Source: Trebonia sp963774945 (GTDB lineage: Bacteria; Actinomycetota; Actinomycetes; Streptosporangiales; Streptosporangiaceae). From it: DNA of 64,000 nucleotides. The stretch is taken from NCBI GenBank assembly GCA_963774945.1, contig CAVZHA010000017.1, positions 1-64,000 of the forward strand, written 5' to 3'. A program made the position numbers and the translations under genes. Below are positions 31,382-42,139 of this stretch, in pieces (position 1 is the stretch's first letter; every line of letters begins with the position of its first letter). The notes under the pieces were generated by a model. The model worked only from the letters and a program-made list of their open reading frames with translations. It did not search any database and had not been told where the DNA came from.

Positions 31382-31759
31382 TCAGCGGGTGCGGCGCGCG
31401 CCGGGGCCAGCACCTGCGAGCCCGCGCGCGCCTCGGTGAGCGCCGCCGTCATCATGTCCGCGGCCTGCCCGGCCGCGGCCAGCGCCTCGATCACCTCGGT
31501 CACGCAGTCGTCTGCGTCGAGGCCCTCCTCGGGCGTCGAGCTGCCCGTCTTCGTGCTGGACGACCAGGAACCGCGCCAGCTGCTCGCACAGCTGCGGCAG
31601 GCTGGAGCCGATGAGCTCGAGGCTGGCGACGATGTCGCGGACATCGCCCGGGGTGCTGAGCTCACCTCCGCCGTGCGTGAGCTCGTTAAGCACCGCGATC
31701 GCGTGCGCCGCACGGCTCGCGACCTCGCCCGGGGTCATGGTGCTGGCCAGTTCCGTCAC
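31382..31759 (-). CDS. Hypothetical protein (one frameshift)
   Basis: About 125 residues starting MTELASTMTPGEVASRAAHAIAVLNELTHGGGELSTPGDVRDIV, a helical N-terminus. The likely C-terminal part (GLDADDCVTEVIEALAAAGQAADMMTAALTEARAGSQVLAPA) lies in another frame after a break near 31550. No family is recognised. It converges on hypB, with the stop four bases from the hypB stop. The exact C-terminus is uncertain. Confidence 0.55.
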   Translation of the reverse strand: MTELASTMTPGEVASRAAHAIAVLNELTHGGGELSTPGDVRDIVASLELIGSSLPQLCEQLARFLVVQHEDGQLDARGGPRRRRLRDRGDRGAGRGRAGRGHDDGGAHRGARGLAGAGPGARRTR

Positions 31760-32020
31760 TGGCTGACCTCGACGTCACGCGCGCACGGCGGCGCTAGCTG
31801 CTCAGGCATCCGTCTCCTCGGGGGAACTCGGGTTGGGGTCCCGCATGCATGGTGTGCCCGCAAGACCGCTCTCTTATACGATACGGCCCCGATTACGCCA
31901 GGTCAGCCGTATGTAACAGGGATCGCAGCACTCGATCTCGGTGGTAGTGATGCTGCTGTGACCTGGGCTTATCCTCCCCTTAACATACTTATTATACAAA
32001 GTATGTCTATAGGAGGATCT
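31760..32020. promoter_or_regulatory. Promoter region of the aminotransferase operon with palindromic operator
   Basis: A 261-bp AT-richer stretch. A perfect 8-bp inverted repeat ACATACTT/AAGTATGT with an 8-base spacer lies at 31983-32006, ending only 4 bases before the AGGAGG ribosome binding site of the aminotransferase gene. This position would let a bound regulator block transcription or initiation. The encoded GntR/UTRA protein two genes on is the obvious candidate. Confidence 0.6.
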
Positions 32021-33370
<1,350 letters not shown>

Positions 33371-33401
33371 GCCTCCCGCAACAAAGGAAGCGGTAACCCA
33401 C

Positions 33402-34310
33402 ATGCCCCTGTTCGACCTGGCCAGCGCGCGCGAGCGACGGCAGCTGGCGCTGGCCGCGCACCCGGCCGGCCAGGCGCCGGGAATCCCGCCCCGCAAGCGG
33501 CTGCGCTACGAGGAGATGATCGCGTTCATCGAGCGGCTGGTGGCCGAGGGCAACCTGGCCCCCGGCGACATGCTGCCGACGCAGGCCGAGCTGGCGGCGG
33601 CGGCGGGCGTCAGCCTGATCACGGTCCGGCGCGCGCTTGAGGAGCTCGAGCGGGCTGGCCGGGTCCGGCGTCACCAGGGGGTCGGCACCTTCCTCGCCCG
33701 GCCGCGCATCATCAGCGAGCCGGGCCGGTCCGGCGGGCTGCTCGACACGCTCCGCCGGGCGCACGACGCGGACGGGACCGGGCCCGGCCGCGAGCCGAGG
33801 GTCGGCAACCGGCTGCTCTCCCTCGGCCAGGGCCTGCCGTCGGTCTCGCTGCGGGCCGCGCTGCAACTGGCTGACGGAGCCCCGGTCTGGGAGATCCGCA
33901 GGCAGCGGCTGGTAAACGGCGAGCCGAAGGTCTACGAGACCGCGGTCATCCCAGTCGCGCTCGCGGTCGGCCTCGACCGCTACACGGCCGAGCTGAGCGG
34001 GTCGCTGTACGAGCTGCTGGCCGAGCGCTACGGGCTCGAAGACCAAGCCGAGGAGCAGTACCTGGAGGTCGGGGCGGCCGACGACGACGAGCGGCGGCTG
34101 CTCAGGCTGCCTTCGAAATCGCAGGTAGTCCGGCTTCGCGGGCTGTCTAGCGACCAGAACGGGACGCCGTTCGACTGCTTCACCCAGGTCTACCCGGCCC
34201 TTGAGTTCGGCTTCTACATCTCCGGGGGCACCTCTCGCGGATTGTTCCGCACCACCTCGTGGGACGGCTGGGGCGTCACAGCCGCCCCGGTCCGTTCGGA
34301 AGAAAAGTAA
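33402..34310 (+). CDS. GntR/UTRA transcriptional regulator
   Basis: A 302-residue regulator with the N-terminal winged helix (LAEGNLAPGDMLPTQAELAAAAGVSLITVRRALEELERAGRVRRHQGVGTFLA-like, residues about 40-100) and a C-terminal UTRA/HutC ligand domain (WEIRRQRLVNGEPKVYETAVIPVALAVGL... YISGGTSRGLF). It probably senses the substrate or an intermediate of the operon. It lies 31 bp after the aminotransferase gene and before the permease. The palindrome at 31983-32006 is a likely operator. Confidence 0.88.
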   Translation: MPLFDLASARERRQLALAAHPAGQAPGIPPRKRLRYEEMIAFIERLVAEGNLAPGDMLPTQAELAAAAGVSLITVRRALEELERAGRVRRHQGVGTFLARPRIISEPGRSGGLLDTLRRAHDADGTGPGREPRVGNRLLSLGQGLPSVSLRAALQLADGAPVWEIRRQRLVNGEPKVYETAVIPVALAVGLDRYTAELSGSLYELLAERYGLEDQAEEQYLEVGAADDDERRLLRLPSKSQVVRLRGLSSDQNGTPFDCFTQVYPALEFGFYISGGTSRGLFRTTSWDGWGVTAAPVRSEEK

Positions 34311-34384
34311 AACAGGCACCACCGCAGCGCGGCGGCTATCCAGACAACCCGCACCCCTAACGACCCCGATGAAAGAGGTCCAGT

Positions 34385-35875
34385 ATGGCTGTCGATAACC
34401 CTCCCGGCCGCACGCTAGCCGCCGGTGCCCTGTCCGGCCGGGACGTCGTCGTGATGGCGCTGGCCAGTTCCGGGCCGACGCAGTCGGTCGCGGTGAGCCT
34501 GGCCGCGATTCTCGCCACGGTCGCTTACGCCGGCTTCCTGCCGATCCTGATCTGCTTCGTCCCGATGCTCGGCATCGCCCTCGGCTACCAGCGGCTCAAC
34601 GCCTGGCACACCAGCGCCGGCGCGACCTACTCGTGGGTCGGCCGGGCGCTCAACCCGCACGCCGGGTTCCTGGCCGGCTGGCTGATGCTGATGTACTACA
34701 CGGTCGGCACGACCAGCCTGACGGTGCCGCTCGGGACCTATTTCCTGAGCTTCTTCAGCGACTCGGCGGCCAACAACCAGTACGCGGTGGCGGCCGTCGG
34801 CTCGGCCTTCGACCTGATCGTGCTGGCGGTGGCGGCGCGCGGGGCCGGGGTCTCGGCCAAGTTCCAGTGGCTGTGGGCGATATTCGAGTACACGCTGATC
34901 CTCGGCTTCTGCATCGCCGCGATCGTGGGCATCTACAGCGGCGGCCTGCACCACACCGTGCATATCGCCTCCACCTGGTTCACGATCGGCGGGGCGGGCG
35001 GGTTCAAGGCGCTGATCTCCGGCGTGCTGCTGGCGATCTTCCTGTACTCGGGCTGGGACACCGCCGCCTACGTGACCGAGGAGGCGCGGGGCAAGCAGGC
35101 GGGCCGCGCGGCCGTCACCAGCGTGATCCTGCTGTTCGTGATCTACTCGGTCGCCGTCCTGGCCTTCCAGGGCATCGCGCCCAACGGCGACATGCAGGCC
35201 AACGCGGGGAACATCCTCGCCTTCGTGGGCGACAAGATCGGCGGCGGGTTCTGGAAGAACGTGATGATCGTCGCGGTCCTCGGCGGCACCCTGGCCTCGC
35301 TCCAGGCGGCCATCGTGTCCTCGGCCCGGATCTCGTTCGCGATGGGCCGGGACCGGGTCATCCCGTCGTGGTTCGGCGCGGTCAGCGAGAAGTACCGGAC
35401 GCCGTGGAATGCCACCATCCTGCTCGGCCTGCTGAACATCGTCTTCCTCTGGGCGTCCACCCTGATCTCCTCCATCGGCCAGGCGCTGAGCGACATCCTC
35501 TCCACCCTCGGCCTCATGGCCGCGATCTTCTACCTGCTCACGGCCGGCACCGCCGTCTGGTACTACCGGCGGCAGATCACCTCCTCGGCCGCGAACTTCT
35601 TCCTCGGCGGCGTGCTACCCGGCCTCGGCGCGGCGTTCATGGCCTTCGTGGTGATCTACTCGGTGGCCACCGGATCGCTCAACGGGGTCGAGGAGTTCTG
35701 GGGTCTCGGCCTGGCGCTGCTCGGCCTGGTGCTGTCGTTCATCTCGTCCCGGGTGGGCAGGGCCCGCTTCTACAGCGACCCGTCGGTCAGCCACGGCGAC
35801 ACGGTGGAGGCCGAACTGGCCGGCACCGCTGGCGGGGCCGGGGCTGAGGCCAGCGTCGCGGATGAGAGCGCCTGA
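34385..35875 (+). CDS. APC-superfamily amino acid/polyamine permease
   Basis: A 496-residue protein with about 12 hydrophobic helices. It starts ALSGRDVVVMALASSGPTQSVAVSLAAILATVAYAGFLPIL; the GxxxSGP-type first helix motif fits APC transporters. Later segments include YSGWDTAAYVTEEARGKQAGRAA and ISFAMGRDRVIPSWFGAVSEKYRTPWNA, both strong family signatures. It belongs to the operon of the aminotransferase, regulator and kinase and is paralogous to the permease at 45298. The substrate is unknown but is presumably the amino compound processed by the aminotransferase. Confidence 0.88.
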   Translation: MAVDNPPGRTLAAGALSGRDVVVMALASSGPTQSVAVSLAAILATVAYAGFLPILICFVPMLGIALGYQRLNAWHTSAGATYSWVGRALNPHAGFLAGWLMLMYYTVGTTSLTVPLGTYFLSFFSDSAANNQYAVAAVGSAFDLIVLAVAARGAGVSAKFQWLWAIFEYTLILGFCIAAIVGIYSGGLHHTVHIASTWFTIGGAGGFKALISGVLLAIFLYSGWDTAAYVTEEARGKQAGRAAVTSVILLFVIYSVAVLAFQGIAPNGDMQANAGNILAFVGDKIGGGFWKNVMIVAVLGGTLASLQAAIVSSARISFAMGRDRVIPSWFGAVSEKYRTPWNATILLGLLNIVFLWASTLISSIGQALSDILSTLGLMAAIFYLLTAGTAVWYYRRQITSSAANFFLGGVLPGLGAAFMAFVVIYSVATGSLNGVEEFWGLGLALLGLVLSFISSRVGRARFYSDPSVSHGDTVEAELAGTAGGAGAEASVADESA

Positions 35876-35905
35876 TGGCGGGCAGCCGGTGATGGCGGTG
35901 CGCCG

Positions 35906-37405
35906 GTGAACAACGTTGCCGAGGCCGTCTACGCCGGCCTCGATCTCGGCACCTCGGGCTGCAAGGGCGTGCTCGTCACCGGCGACGGCCGGGTCGTCGC
36001 CCGCGCCGCCGCCCGGTACCCGACCCACCGGCCGGAGCCGGGCGCGGCCGAGCAGCATCCAGGGGACTGGCTCAAGGCGTTTACATCGGTCACACTTGGA
36101 CTAGCGCAGGCGGTGGCGGCGGACCGCTGGCGGGCGGTGGGCCTGTCGGCGATGCTGCCAACGCTAGTTCTCACAGACGGCGTCGGTGCCGCCGCCACCC
36201 CCGGCGGCATCGACGCCCACTCCCTGGAGCCGCTCGGCCCGGCCATCACCTGGGAGGACGGACGGGCGGAGGCGGAGGGCAGCGCGTTCCGCGAGGGGTT
36301 CGGCGGCGACGCGCTGTACCGGCGCACCGGCCAGTGGGTGGACGGCCGGTACCTGGTGCCGATGGCGCTGCGGCTGGCGGCGCGGGAGCCGGAGCGGGTG
36401 GCGGCCGCGCGGTACCTGCTCGGCGCCAAGGACTACCTGTTCGGCGTGCTCACCGGCGAGCTGCTGACCGACCCGTCGACGGCGACCGGGGCCGGCTGTT
36501 ACGACCTGGCGGCCGGTGCCTGGATCGCCGAAGCGGTCCCGCCGGGGCTGCCGAGGCTGCCGGAGATCGCCCCGTACACCACCGCGCGCCCGCTGCGGCC
36601 GGCCGCGGCCCGCATGCTCGGGCTGGTCGCAGGCATCCCGGTCGTTCTCGGCGGCGCCGACTCGGTGCTCGGCGCGCTCGGCCTCGGCCTCACCAGCCCG
36701 GGCCAGGTCGCCTACATCGCCGGGACCAGCACCGTGATCCTCGCGCTGGCCGACACCCTGGAGCTTGACGCCGCCCACCGCTACCTGGTCACGCCGATGG
36801 CGAGCCCGGGCGGCTGGGGACTCGAGATGGACCTGCTTGCGACCGGGAGCGCGCACGCGTGGCTGGCCGGGCTGCTGGCCGGCGGCGACCAGACGGCCCT
36901 GGCCAGGCTGGCCGACGAGGCAGACCCGGAGGCGGCGCCGCTCTTCCTGCCCTACCTGCTCCCGGGCGAGCAGGGCGCCCGCTGGGACCCCGACCTGGCC
37001 GGGACGCTGTCCGGCCTGCACCTTGGGCACGGCCCGGGCGACCTCGCCCGGGGCCTGCGCAACGGCATCGTGGCGGAGAGCAGGCACTGCCTCGCGGTGC
37101 TCGAGTCGGCGGCCGGCCGAGGCGAGATCCTGATGGCAGGCGGGGGCGCGCTGGCCCCGTCGCTTGCGGCCGACCTGGCCGACGCGACCGGCCGCGCCGT
37201 TCACCCGCCCGACCCGTCGCTGACCGACAGCTCCGCGATCGGCGCGGCGGTCGTGGCCGCGGCCGGCGCGGCTGGGGAGGTAATCGCGGTCAAGCGCGAC
37301 TCCGAACGGGCTCTGCTCGCCCCCGACCGCGGCCGTTCTGCCTGGTGGCAGTCGCAGGCGCAGCGGCACGAGTCTGCTGTGACGGGCCAGATCATCAGCC
37401 GATGA
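35906..37405 (+). CDS. FGGY-family carbohydrate kinase (xylulokinase-like)
   Basis: A 499-residue sugar or polyol kinase of the FGGY family. The N-terminal phosphate-binding motif is VYAGLDLGTSGCKGVLVTGDG. Then come WEDGRAEAEG, LGAKDYLFGVLTGELLTDPSTATGAGCYDL, the adenosine/ATP motif GGADSVLGALGLGLTSPGQVAYIAGTSTVI, and the C-terminal GGGALAPSLAADLADATGRAV. Xylulokinase-like is inferred from length and motifs; the physiological substrate is not decided by the sequence. GTG at 35906 is chosen because the N-terminus aligns with the kinase start. The gene is the fourth of the operon. Confidence 0.85.
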   Translation: MNNVAEAVYAGLDLGTSGCKGVLVTGDGRVVARAAARYPTHRPEPGAAEQHPGDWLKAFTSVTLGLAQAVAADRWRAVGLSAMLPTLVLTDGVGAAATPGGIDAHSLEPLGPAITWEDGRAEAEGSAFREGFGGDALYRRTGQWVDGRYLVPMALRLAAREPERVAAARYLLGAKDYLFGVLTGELLTDPSTATGAGCYDLAAGAWIAEAVPPGLPRLPEIAPYTTARPLRPAAARMLGLVAGIPVVLGGADSVLGALGLGLTSPGQVAYIAGTSTVILALADTLELDAAHRYLVTPMASPGGWGLEMDLLATGSAHAWLAGLLAGGDQTALARLADEADPEAAPLFLPYLLPGEQGARWDPDLAGTLSGLHLGHGPGDLARGLRNGIVAESRHCLAVLESAAGRGEILMAGGGALAPSLAADLADATGRAVHPPDPSLTDSSAIGAAVVAAAGAAGEVIAVKRDSERALLAPDRGRSAWWQSQAQRHESAVTGQIISR

Positions 37406-37562
37406 GGCTCGTGCTGGCGGCAAGAAGATAATCAATATAGGGGGCGTCATTATGAATGCCGACCCGAATTTCATCGGGCCGGTAAATCGGCCGCGGGCCG
37501 GCGCTAACTGTTAAAGCGGGAAGCTTCCCCAGTTCAACCTGATAGGTCTAATCTGGGTGCTC

Positions 37563-38897
37563 ATGTCGGAAAGCACCCAGGGCAGTGATGAGCCGGTCCT
37601 GCCGGTCATCCCGGTATTGCCGGTTATCGAGGTCCTCGGAAGAAGGCCGGCGGTCCCGCCCCCGGGGACCATTTTCTCGCTCGGCTGGCTGATGGCGGAG
37701 CTGTTCGATCCGCGACGGCGGGTCAGCTCGACGGTGCGCCAGCCGCCCTTCGACGCCGACGTCCAGCTCCCGCAGGTTTCTGACCTGGGACCGGACCCGA
37801 TGCTGGTCTTTCTCGCGGCCGAGCTGACCGAGCTCGTCTGGTGGTATCCGAAGCTGGCCAGGCCCGCGGGCGCCGTCACCGGCGAGACCGGCAAGCTGAA
37901 GGCGACCGTGGCGGCGGAGTCCACGTCGGTGGGAGACGCCGCCGCTGCCGCTGACGCCGCTGACGCCGAGGCAGCCGCCGCCGGCGGCGGCGTCGCTACC
38001 GCGGCCGAGGCAGCCAGGCCGGCCGACGGCGGGACGGCGTTCTCCGCCGCCGCTCTTCTCACCGCGGTGTCGGAGCTGAACCAGGCGATCCTCGACGAGT
38101 TCGCGGACACCCCGGAGCGGCTCAGCGCCTACCAACTCGGCCTCGCGCTGAGCGACCTGACGTGGCTGCCGCGCAAGCCCGAGCCCGGCCCCCACGGGTC
38201 GGCCGCGAGCAGGCCGAGCGCGCTCATCAGCCTGTTCTCGCGTCCCCAGCTGGCCGGGATCAAGACGCTGCTGAGCGGCGCGGGCTCGCATCTCCCGACG
38301 TCGGCCGCCGCGATCGTGAGCCAGTCGGTCGACAACTGGGCCGACTGGCTGGACGTCAACGCGTCCAGCTTCACCGAGTCGGGCGCGGACGCCTGGTCCG
38401 CGAAGGCCGACGTTGTGCTTGACGCGCTGCGGGTGCAGGGCTGGGTCTGGCACTCGGTCCTCATCGCCGACCCGGACGTGACGGCGGCGCCGTCGATGGG
38501 CGCCTGGATCCAGGCCGCGTCGTCGATCGCGCGGGCGACGGCGAAGATCAGCGGGGTCGTCCTGCGCCGGTTCTGGCCGCTGGTGCTGCTCGGGCTGGCG
38601 GTGCTCGGCGGGCTGCTCGCGCTGGTGATCGTGAACCTCAGCGGCGCCAGCCAGGTCTGGGCGTCCCTGGCGACCGTCGCGGCCGTGATCAGCGCCAGCG
38701 GCGTGGGCATCGGGAGCGGGGTGTCGAGCGCGTTCGACGGCGTCGGGTACGAGATCTGGGGGGCCGCCAAGCGCGACGCGTCGGCCTGGAACATTACCTG
38801 GCTGCCGGCGATGACGTCGACCGCGGTGCAGCGGGCGCGCCTGGACAGCCGCGGCGTGGCCGCCCCGCGAATCAGGAAGAACCTCGATAACTCGTAG
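37563..38897 (+). CDS. Hypothetical membrane protein
   Basis: About 444 residues from ATG at 37563 (an in-frame GTG at 37557 is possible). No family was recognised. There is a Pro/Val-rich N-terminus, an Ala-rich low-complexity stretch at about 120-165 (ADAADAEAAAAGGG), and two membrane segments near the C-terminus (FWPLVLLGLAVLGGLLALVIVNL and VWASLATVAAVISASGVGIGSGV). Most of the protein is therefore soluble. A terminator-like hairpin follows at 38923-38938. Confidence 0.7.
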   Translation: MSESTQGSDEPVLPVIPVLPVIEVLGRRPAVPPPGTIFSLGWLMAELFDPRRRVSSTVRQPPFDADVQLPQVSDLGPDPMLVFLAAELTELVWWYPKLARPAGAVTGETGKLKATVAAESTSVGDAAAAADAADAEAAAAGGGVATAAEAARPADGGTAFSAAALLTAVSELNQAILDEFADTPERLSAYQLGLALSDLTWLPRKPEPGPHGSAASRPSALISLFSRPQLAGIKTLLSGAGSHLPTSAAAIVSQSVDNWADWLDVNASSFTESGADAWSAKADVVLDALRVQGWVWHSVLIADPDVTAAPSMGAWIQAASSIARATAKISGVVLRRFWPLVLLGLAVLGGLLALVIVNLSGASQVWASLATVAAVISASGVGIGSGVSSAFDGVGYEIWGAAKRDASAWNITWLPAMTSTAVQRARLDSRGVAAPRIRKNLDNS

Positions 38898-38922
38898 CCG
38901 CTCACCCCAGCAGAGTCCTCCC

Positions 38923-38938
38923 GGGGGGACGACCCCCC
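38923..38938. terminator. G/C hairpin after the membrane-protein gene
   Basis: GGGGGG-ACGA-CCCCCC, a 6-bp stem of only G:C pairs, followed by further C-runs without a T-tract. It is probably a terminator or pause site behind the gene ending at 38897. Confidence 0.45.
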
Positions 38939-38974
38939 CAAACCCCCCCGATAAACGGCACTAGCATCTGTCTC

Positions 38975-39712
38975 ATGCCGGACACCGAGGGTACCGAGGA
39001 CACCAACGCCGCCGTCTGGAAGTCGGACATCGGCGTCAGCTTCTGGAAATCGACCCAGGCCGATCGGGAGCGGCGCCGGGCGGGCCAGCGCACCCTGCTG
39101 GCGGAGCTGCTGCCGTTCGCCGCCGACGAGCGGTTCACGGTCGTCGACCTCGGGGCGGGCACGGGCGCGGCGGCCCGGATCATCCTCGACCACTACCCGG
39201 CCGCGCACGCCGTCCTGGCCGATTTCTCGCCCCAGATGATGGCCCAGGGCGAGGTCGAGCTGAAGCCCTACGAGGGCCGCTACAGCTACGTTGAGTTCGA
39301 CCTGACCAAGGCGGGGAGCTGGCCGGCCGGCATCCCCGATCCGGTGGACGCCGCGATCAGCTCGCTGTCGGTGCATCATCTCAACGACGACCGCAAGCAG
39401 TCGCTGTTCGCGGAGATCCTCGGCCACCTCGCCCCGGGCGGCTGGTACCTGAACTACGACCCGGTGCTGCCGCCGGACGCCGTGGTCGAGGAGGCGTGGC
39501 TGCGGGCAGGCGACCGGCGGGACCCGACGGCGGCGGGCAAGCGCGAGCACCGGACCGAGCAGGAGCAGTTCCGCTTCGAGAACCACGTGCGGTACATGAT
39601 CCCGCTCAACCCGCAGCTCGATTACCTGCGGGCGGCGGGCTTCGAGGGGGTCGACGTGTACTGGAAGGACCTTGACTTCGTCATCTACGGCGGCCGGCGG
39701 CCTACCGCCTGA
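38975..39712 (+). CDS. Class I SAM-dependent methyltransferase
   Basis: A 245-residue protein with motif I VVDLGAGTGAAARIIL, then VLADFSPQMMAQGEVEL, and the DAAISSLSVHHLNDD motif IV-like region. LAPGGWYLNYDPVLPPDA follows. This matches small-molecule SAM methyltransferases. The N-terminal about 45 residues are a helical cap (WKSDIGVSFWKSTQADRERRR). Its stop overlaps the convergent TetR gene by 11 bp. The substrate is unknown. Confidence 0.85.
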   Translation: MPDTEGTEDTNAAVWKSDIGVSFWKSTQADRERRRAGQRTLLAELLPFAADERFTVVDLGAGTGAAARIILDHYPAAHAVLADFSPQMMAQGEVELKPYEGRYSYVEFDLTKAGSWPAGIPDPVDAAISSLSVHHLNDDRKQSLFAEILGHLAPGGWYLNYDPVLPPDAVVEEAWLRAGDRRDPTAAGKREHRTEQEQFRFENHVRYMIPLNPQLDYLRAAGFEGVDVYWKDLDFVIYGGRRPTA

Positions 39713-40424
39713 CCTTGTCCGCCATCGCCTGCACGCCGGCGATGAACATCTCGATCCCGAGCTCGTAGTGGAAGTCTGGATCGTCGCACGCGGTCATCGG
39801 CGCGGCGCACTCGACCAGCCGCGGGTACCTGACCGTCGGCAGGGTCGCGAACACGACCTGCTTCCTGCGCTGCAGCTCGGTCCGGTCGTCGGCGTCCAGT
39901 GACTTGATCCCCGCCTCGCTCATCACCAGCGTGATGCCGGTCCAGAGGGTGGAGCGGGCGATCTCGCTGGCGTAGCGCGGATCGAATCCGGCCTGGCGCA
40001 AGACGTCGAGGGTGGTCTCCGTCGCCCGCAGGAAAGACTCGTTCTGCGTCTCCTTGTGCAGCAGCAGCGCCGCGGCGGCCGGATGCGCCCGGAGCACCTG
40101 CAGCAGCGACTCGAGCAGCCCGCGGAGCTGGTCGGGCCAGGGCGCGCCCGGGGCGACGTCGACGTCGATCTCGGACCAGACCCGCTCGGCCAGCCCGTCC
40201 AGCAGCTCGTCCTTGCTCCGGAAGTGCCAGTACAGCGCCATCGGGGTGACGCCGAGCTCCTGAGCGAGCTTCCTGATCGTCAGCGCGTCGAGCCCGGCCC
40301 CGTCGGCCAGCTGCATCGCCCGGTCGACCACCGTCCTCCTGGTCAGCCGGGTGCGCTCGGCGTCGCCGCGGGCCGGCTCGGCGTCCGCGCCGAGCTGCGC
40401 TGAAGAAGCTGAAGAAGAGGTCAC
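39702..40424 (-). CDS. TetR-family regulator (TetR_C-type)
   Basis: The winged-type HTH is LTRRTVVDRAMQLADGAGLDALTIRKLAQELGVTPMALYWHFRSKDELLDGLAERVW. The C-terminal ligand domain is of the tetracycline-repressor type (LLLHKETQNESFLRATETTLDVLRQAGFDP). It is transcribed away from an MFS exporter gene and probably represses it and itself. Start GTG at 40424 is chosen; the longer frame to 40475 would run through the operator-like repeats. The length is about 240 residues. Confidence 0.88.
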   Translation of the reverse strand: MTSSSASSAQLGADAEPARGDAERTRLTRRTVVDRAMQLADGAGLDALTIRKLAQELGVTPMALYWHFRSKDELLDGLAERVWSEIDVDVAPGAPWPDQLRGLLESLLQVLRAHPAAAALLLHKETQNESFLRATETTLDVLRQAGFDPRYASEIARSTLWTGITLVMSEAGIKSLDADDRTELQRRKQVVFATLPTVRYPRLVECAAPMTACDDPDFHYELGIEMFIAGVQAMADKVRR

Positions 40425-40545
40425 TTGACAACCATACGCCGTACAGGTCATGATCGGCAATGACGACATGTACAACGTATAAGAACGTCATACAGGTACG
40501 GCATACAGGTACTTAGTACACGCTCCAAGTGGAAGGACCGCAGCC
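40425..40545. promoter_or_regulatory. TetR/MFS divergent promoter with TACAGGT repeats
   Basis: TACAGGT-containing boxes recur: GTACAGGT at 40441-40448, then CATACAGGTAC at 40489-40499 and again at 40502-40512 (13-bp period). A TTGACA -35-like box lies at 40425. The repeats flank the likely start of the exporter transcript and are good candidates for the TetR-family regulator's operator. Confidence 0.55.
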
Positions 40546-42130
40546 ATGACGGCGAGGACACGGTGGTGGGCGCTGACGGCGGTCAGCCTCGCGACCCTCA
40601 TGAGCTATCTCGATAACAACGTGGTCAACGTCGCGCTCCCGACGATCGAGCGCAGCCTGAATCTTTCCGTCAGCGGGCTCGAGTGGATCGTGAGCAGCTA
40701 CCTGCTCGTGCTCGGCGGCCTGCTGCTGGTCGGCGGCCGGGTCGCGGACGTCTTCGGGCGACGCCGTGTGTTCCTGGCCGGCCTGGTAATCTTCACGCTC
40801 TCCTCGCTGGCGGCGGGCCTGGCCGGCAGCGCCGACGTGCTGATCGCGGCGCGGGCGGTGCAGGGCCTAGGCGCGGCCCTGGTGATGCCCGCGAGCCTCG
40901 CGATCATCGCCGCGACGTTCACCAACGCCCGCGAGCGGACGGCCGCGATCGGCATCTGGGGCGCGGTCGGGGCGCTCGGCCTGGCGCTCGGACCAGTGAT
41001 CGGCGGCCTGGTCAGCCAGCACCTGCACTGGGGCTGGATCTTCCTCATCAACGTGCCGCTCGGCGTGATCACGGCCGTCCTGGCATTCCTGTTCGTCGCC
41101 GAGTCGCACGGCCGGACCGTGGCAGAAACCGCAGCCCGCAGCGCCCGGTCGACCGCCGCCCTGCTCGACATCCCCGGCCTGGTCTCGTCCGCGCTGGCGC
41201 TGTTCGCGCTGACCTATGCGCTGATCGAGGGCCAGGACAAAGGCTGGACCTCGCCGGTGATCACGGCCGCGTTCGCGATCGCCGCCGTCGGCGCCGCGAT
41301 CTTCGTGGCGATCGAGGCGCGCAGTTCGCATCCGATGGTTCCGCTGCCGATCTTCCGCTCGGCCGCGTTCAGCGGCGGCCTCGGCACGATGATGATCTGG
41401 TCGTTCGGCGTCCTCGGGATCTACTTCTTCACCTCGCTGTACCTGCAGGGCATCCTCGGCTTCTCGCCGACCAAGGCAGGCCTGGCGTTCGTGCCGATGG
41501 CGCTGTGCCTGGCGGTCGCGGCGATGCTGTCGCCGCGGGTGACGGCGGTCATCGGCGGGCACCGCACGGTGGCGCTGGGGATGGCGGTCATGACCGTTGG
41601 CCTGGTGCTGTTCGCCGGGCTTGGCGCGGGGGCGACGTTCACCGACCTGTTGCCCGGGTTCGTGCTCTTCGGCCTCGGCGCTGGGCTGATGAACGTGCCG
41701 CTGACCAACGCGGTGATTGACGGCGCGACCACGGAGCAGGCCGGCATCGCGTCCGCTCTGCTCAACGCGTCCAGGGAAGTCGCCGGCCTGCTTGGGGTGA
41801 CGGTGGTCGGCGCCGTCCTGCGGATCCAGCGAGGGCAGCGCGCTGCGCGGCGGCGCGAGCCCGGCGCAGGCGTTCATCGACGGCTACCATTCCGGCCTGT
41901 GGCTGACGATCGGCCTGCTGGCGGCCGGCGTCGTGCTCAGCTACCTGACGCTCCGGCCGCGGCCGGGTGTCATGCTGCCGCAGACGGGAACTCCCATGGC
42001 GATGGAGCCGGAAACGACGGCGGTGCAGCCGACGACGGCGATGCAGCCGACGATAGCGGTGCAGCCGACGACAGCGCCGCGGCGGGCGACAGCGGCGCCG
42101 CAGGCGACGGTTGCGCCGCGAGGACAGTGA
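40546..42130 (+). CDS. MFS drug/metabolite exporter, DHA2 (14-TM) type (one frameshift)
   Basis: Proton-driven exporter of the EmrB/QacA group. It starts RWWALTAVSLATLMSYLDNNVVNVALPTIERSL with motif D1. Motif A is GGRVADVFGRRRVF and motif C is GAVGALGLALGPVIGGLVSQHLHWGWIFLINVPLG. About 14 helices are present. A frame break near 41828 spoils the last part; the corrected frame reads FIDGYHSGLWLTIGLLAAGVVLSYLTLRPRPG. It ends in a hydrophilic tail with repeated VQPTTA units, stopping at 42128. The next gene starts 10 bp later. Likely under control of the divergent TetR protein. Confidence 0.88.
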
Positions 42131-42139
42131 GGAGAGCCA

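Noticed and set aside
31208..32020. Upstream extension of the aminotransferase ORF
   Set aside because: It would run through the hypB 3' end and the palindromic operator; AGGAGG and GTG at 32021 mark the real start.
41990..42125. VQPTTA peptide repeats as a mobile or repeat element
   Set aside because: They are the hydrophilic C-terminal tail of the exporter in the corrected frame.
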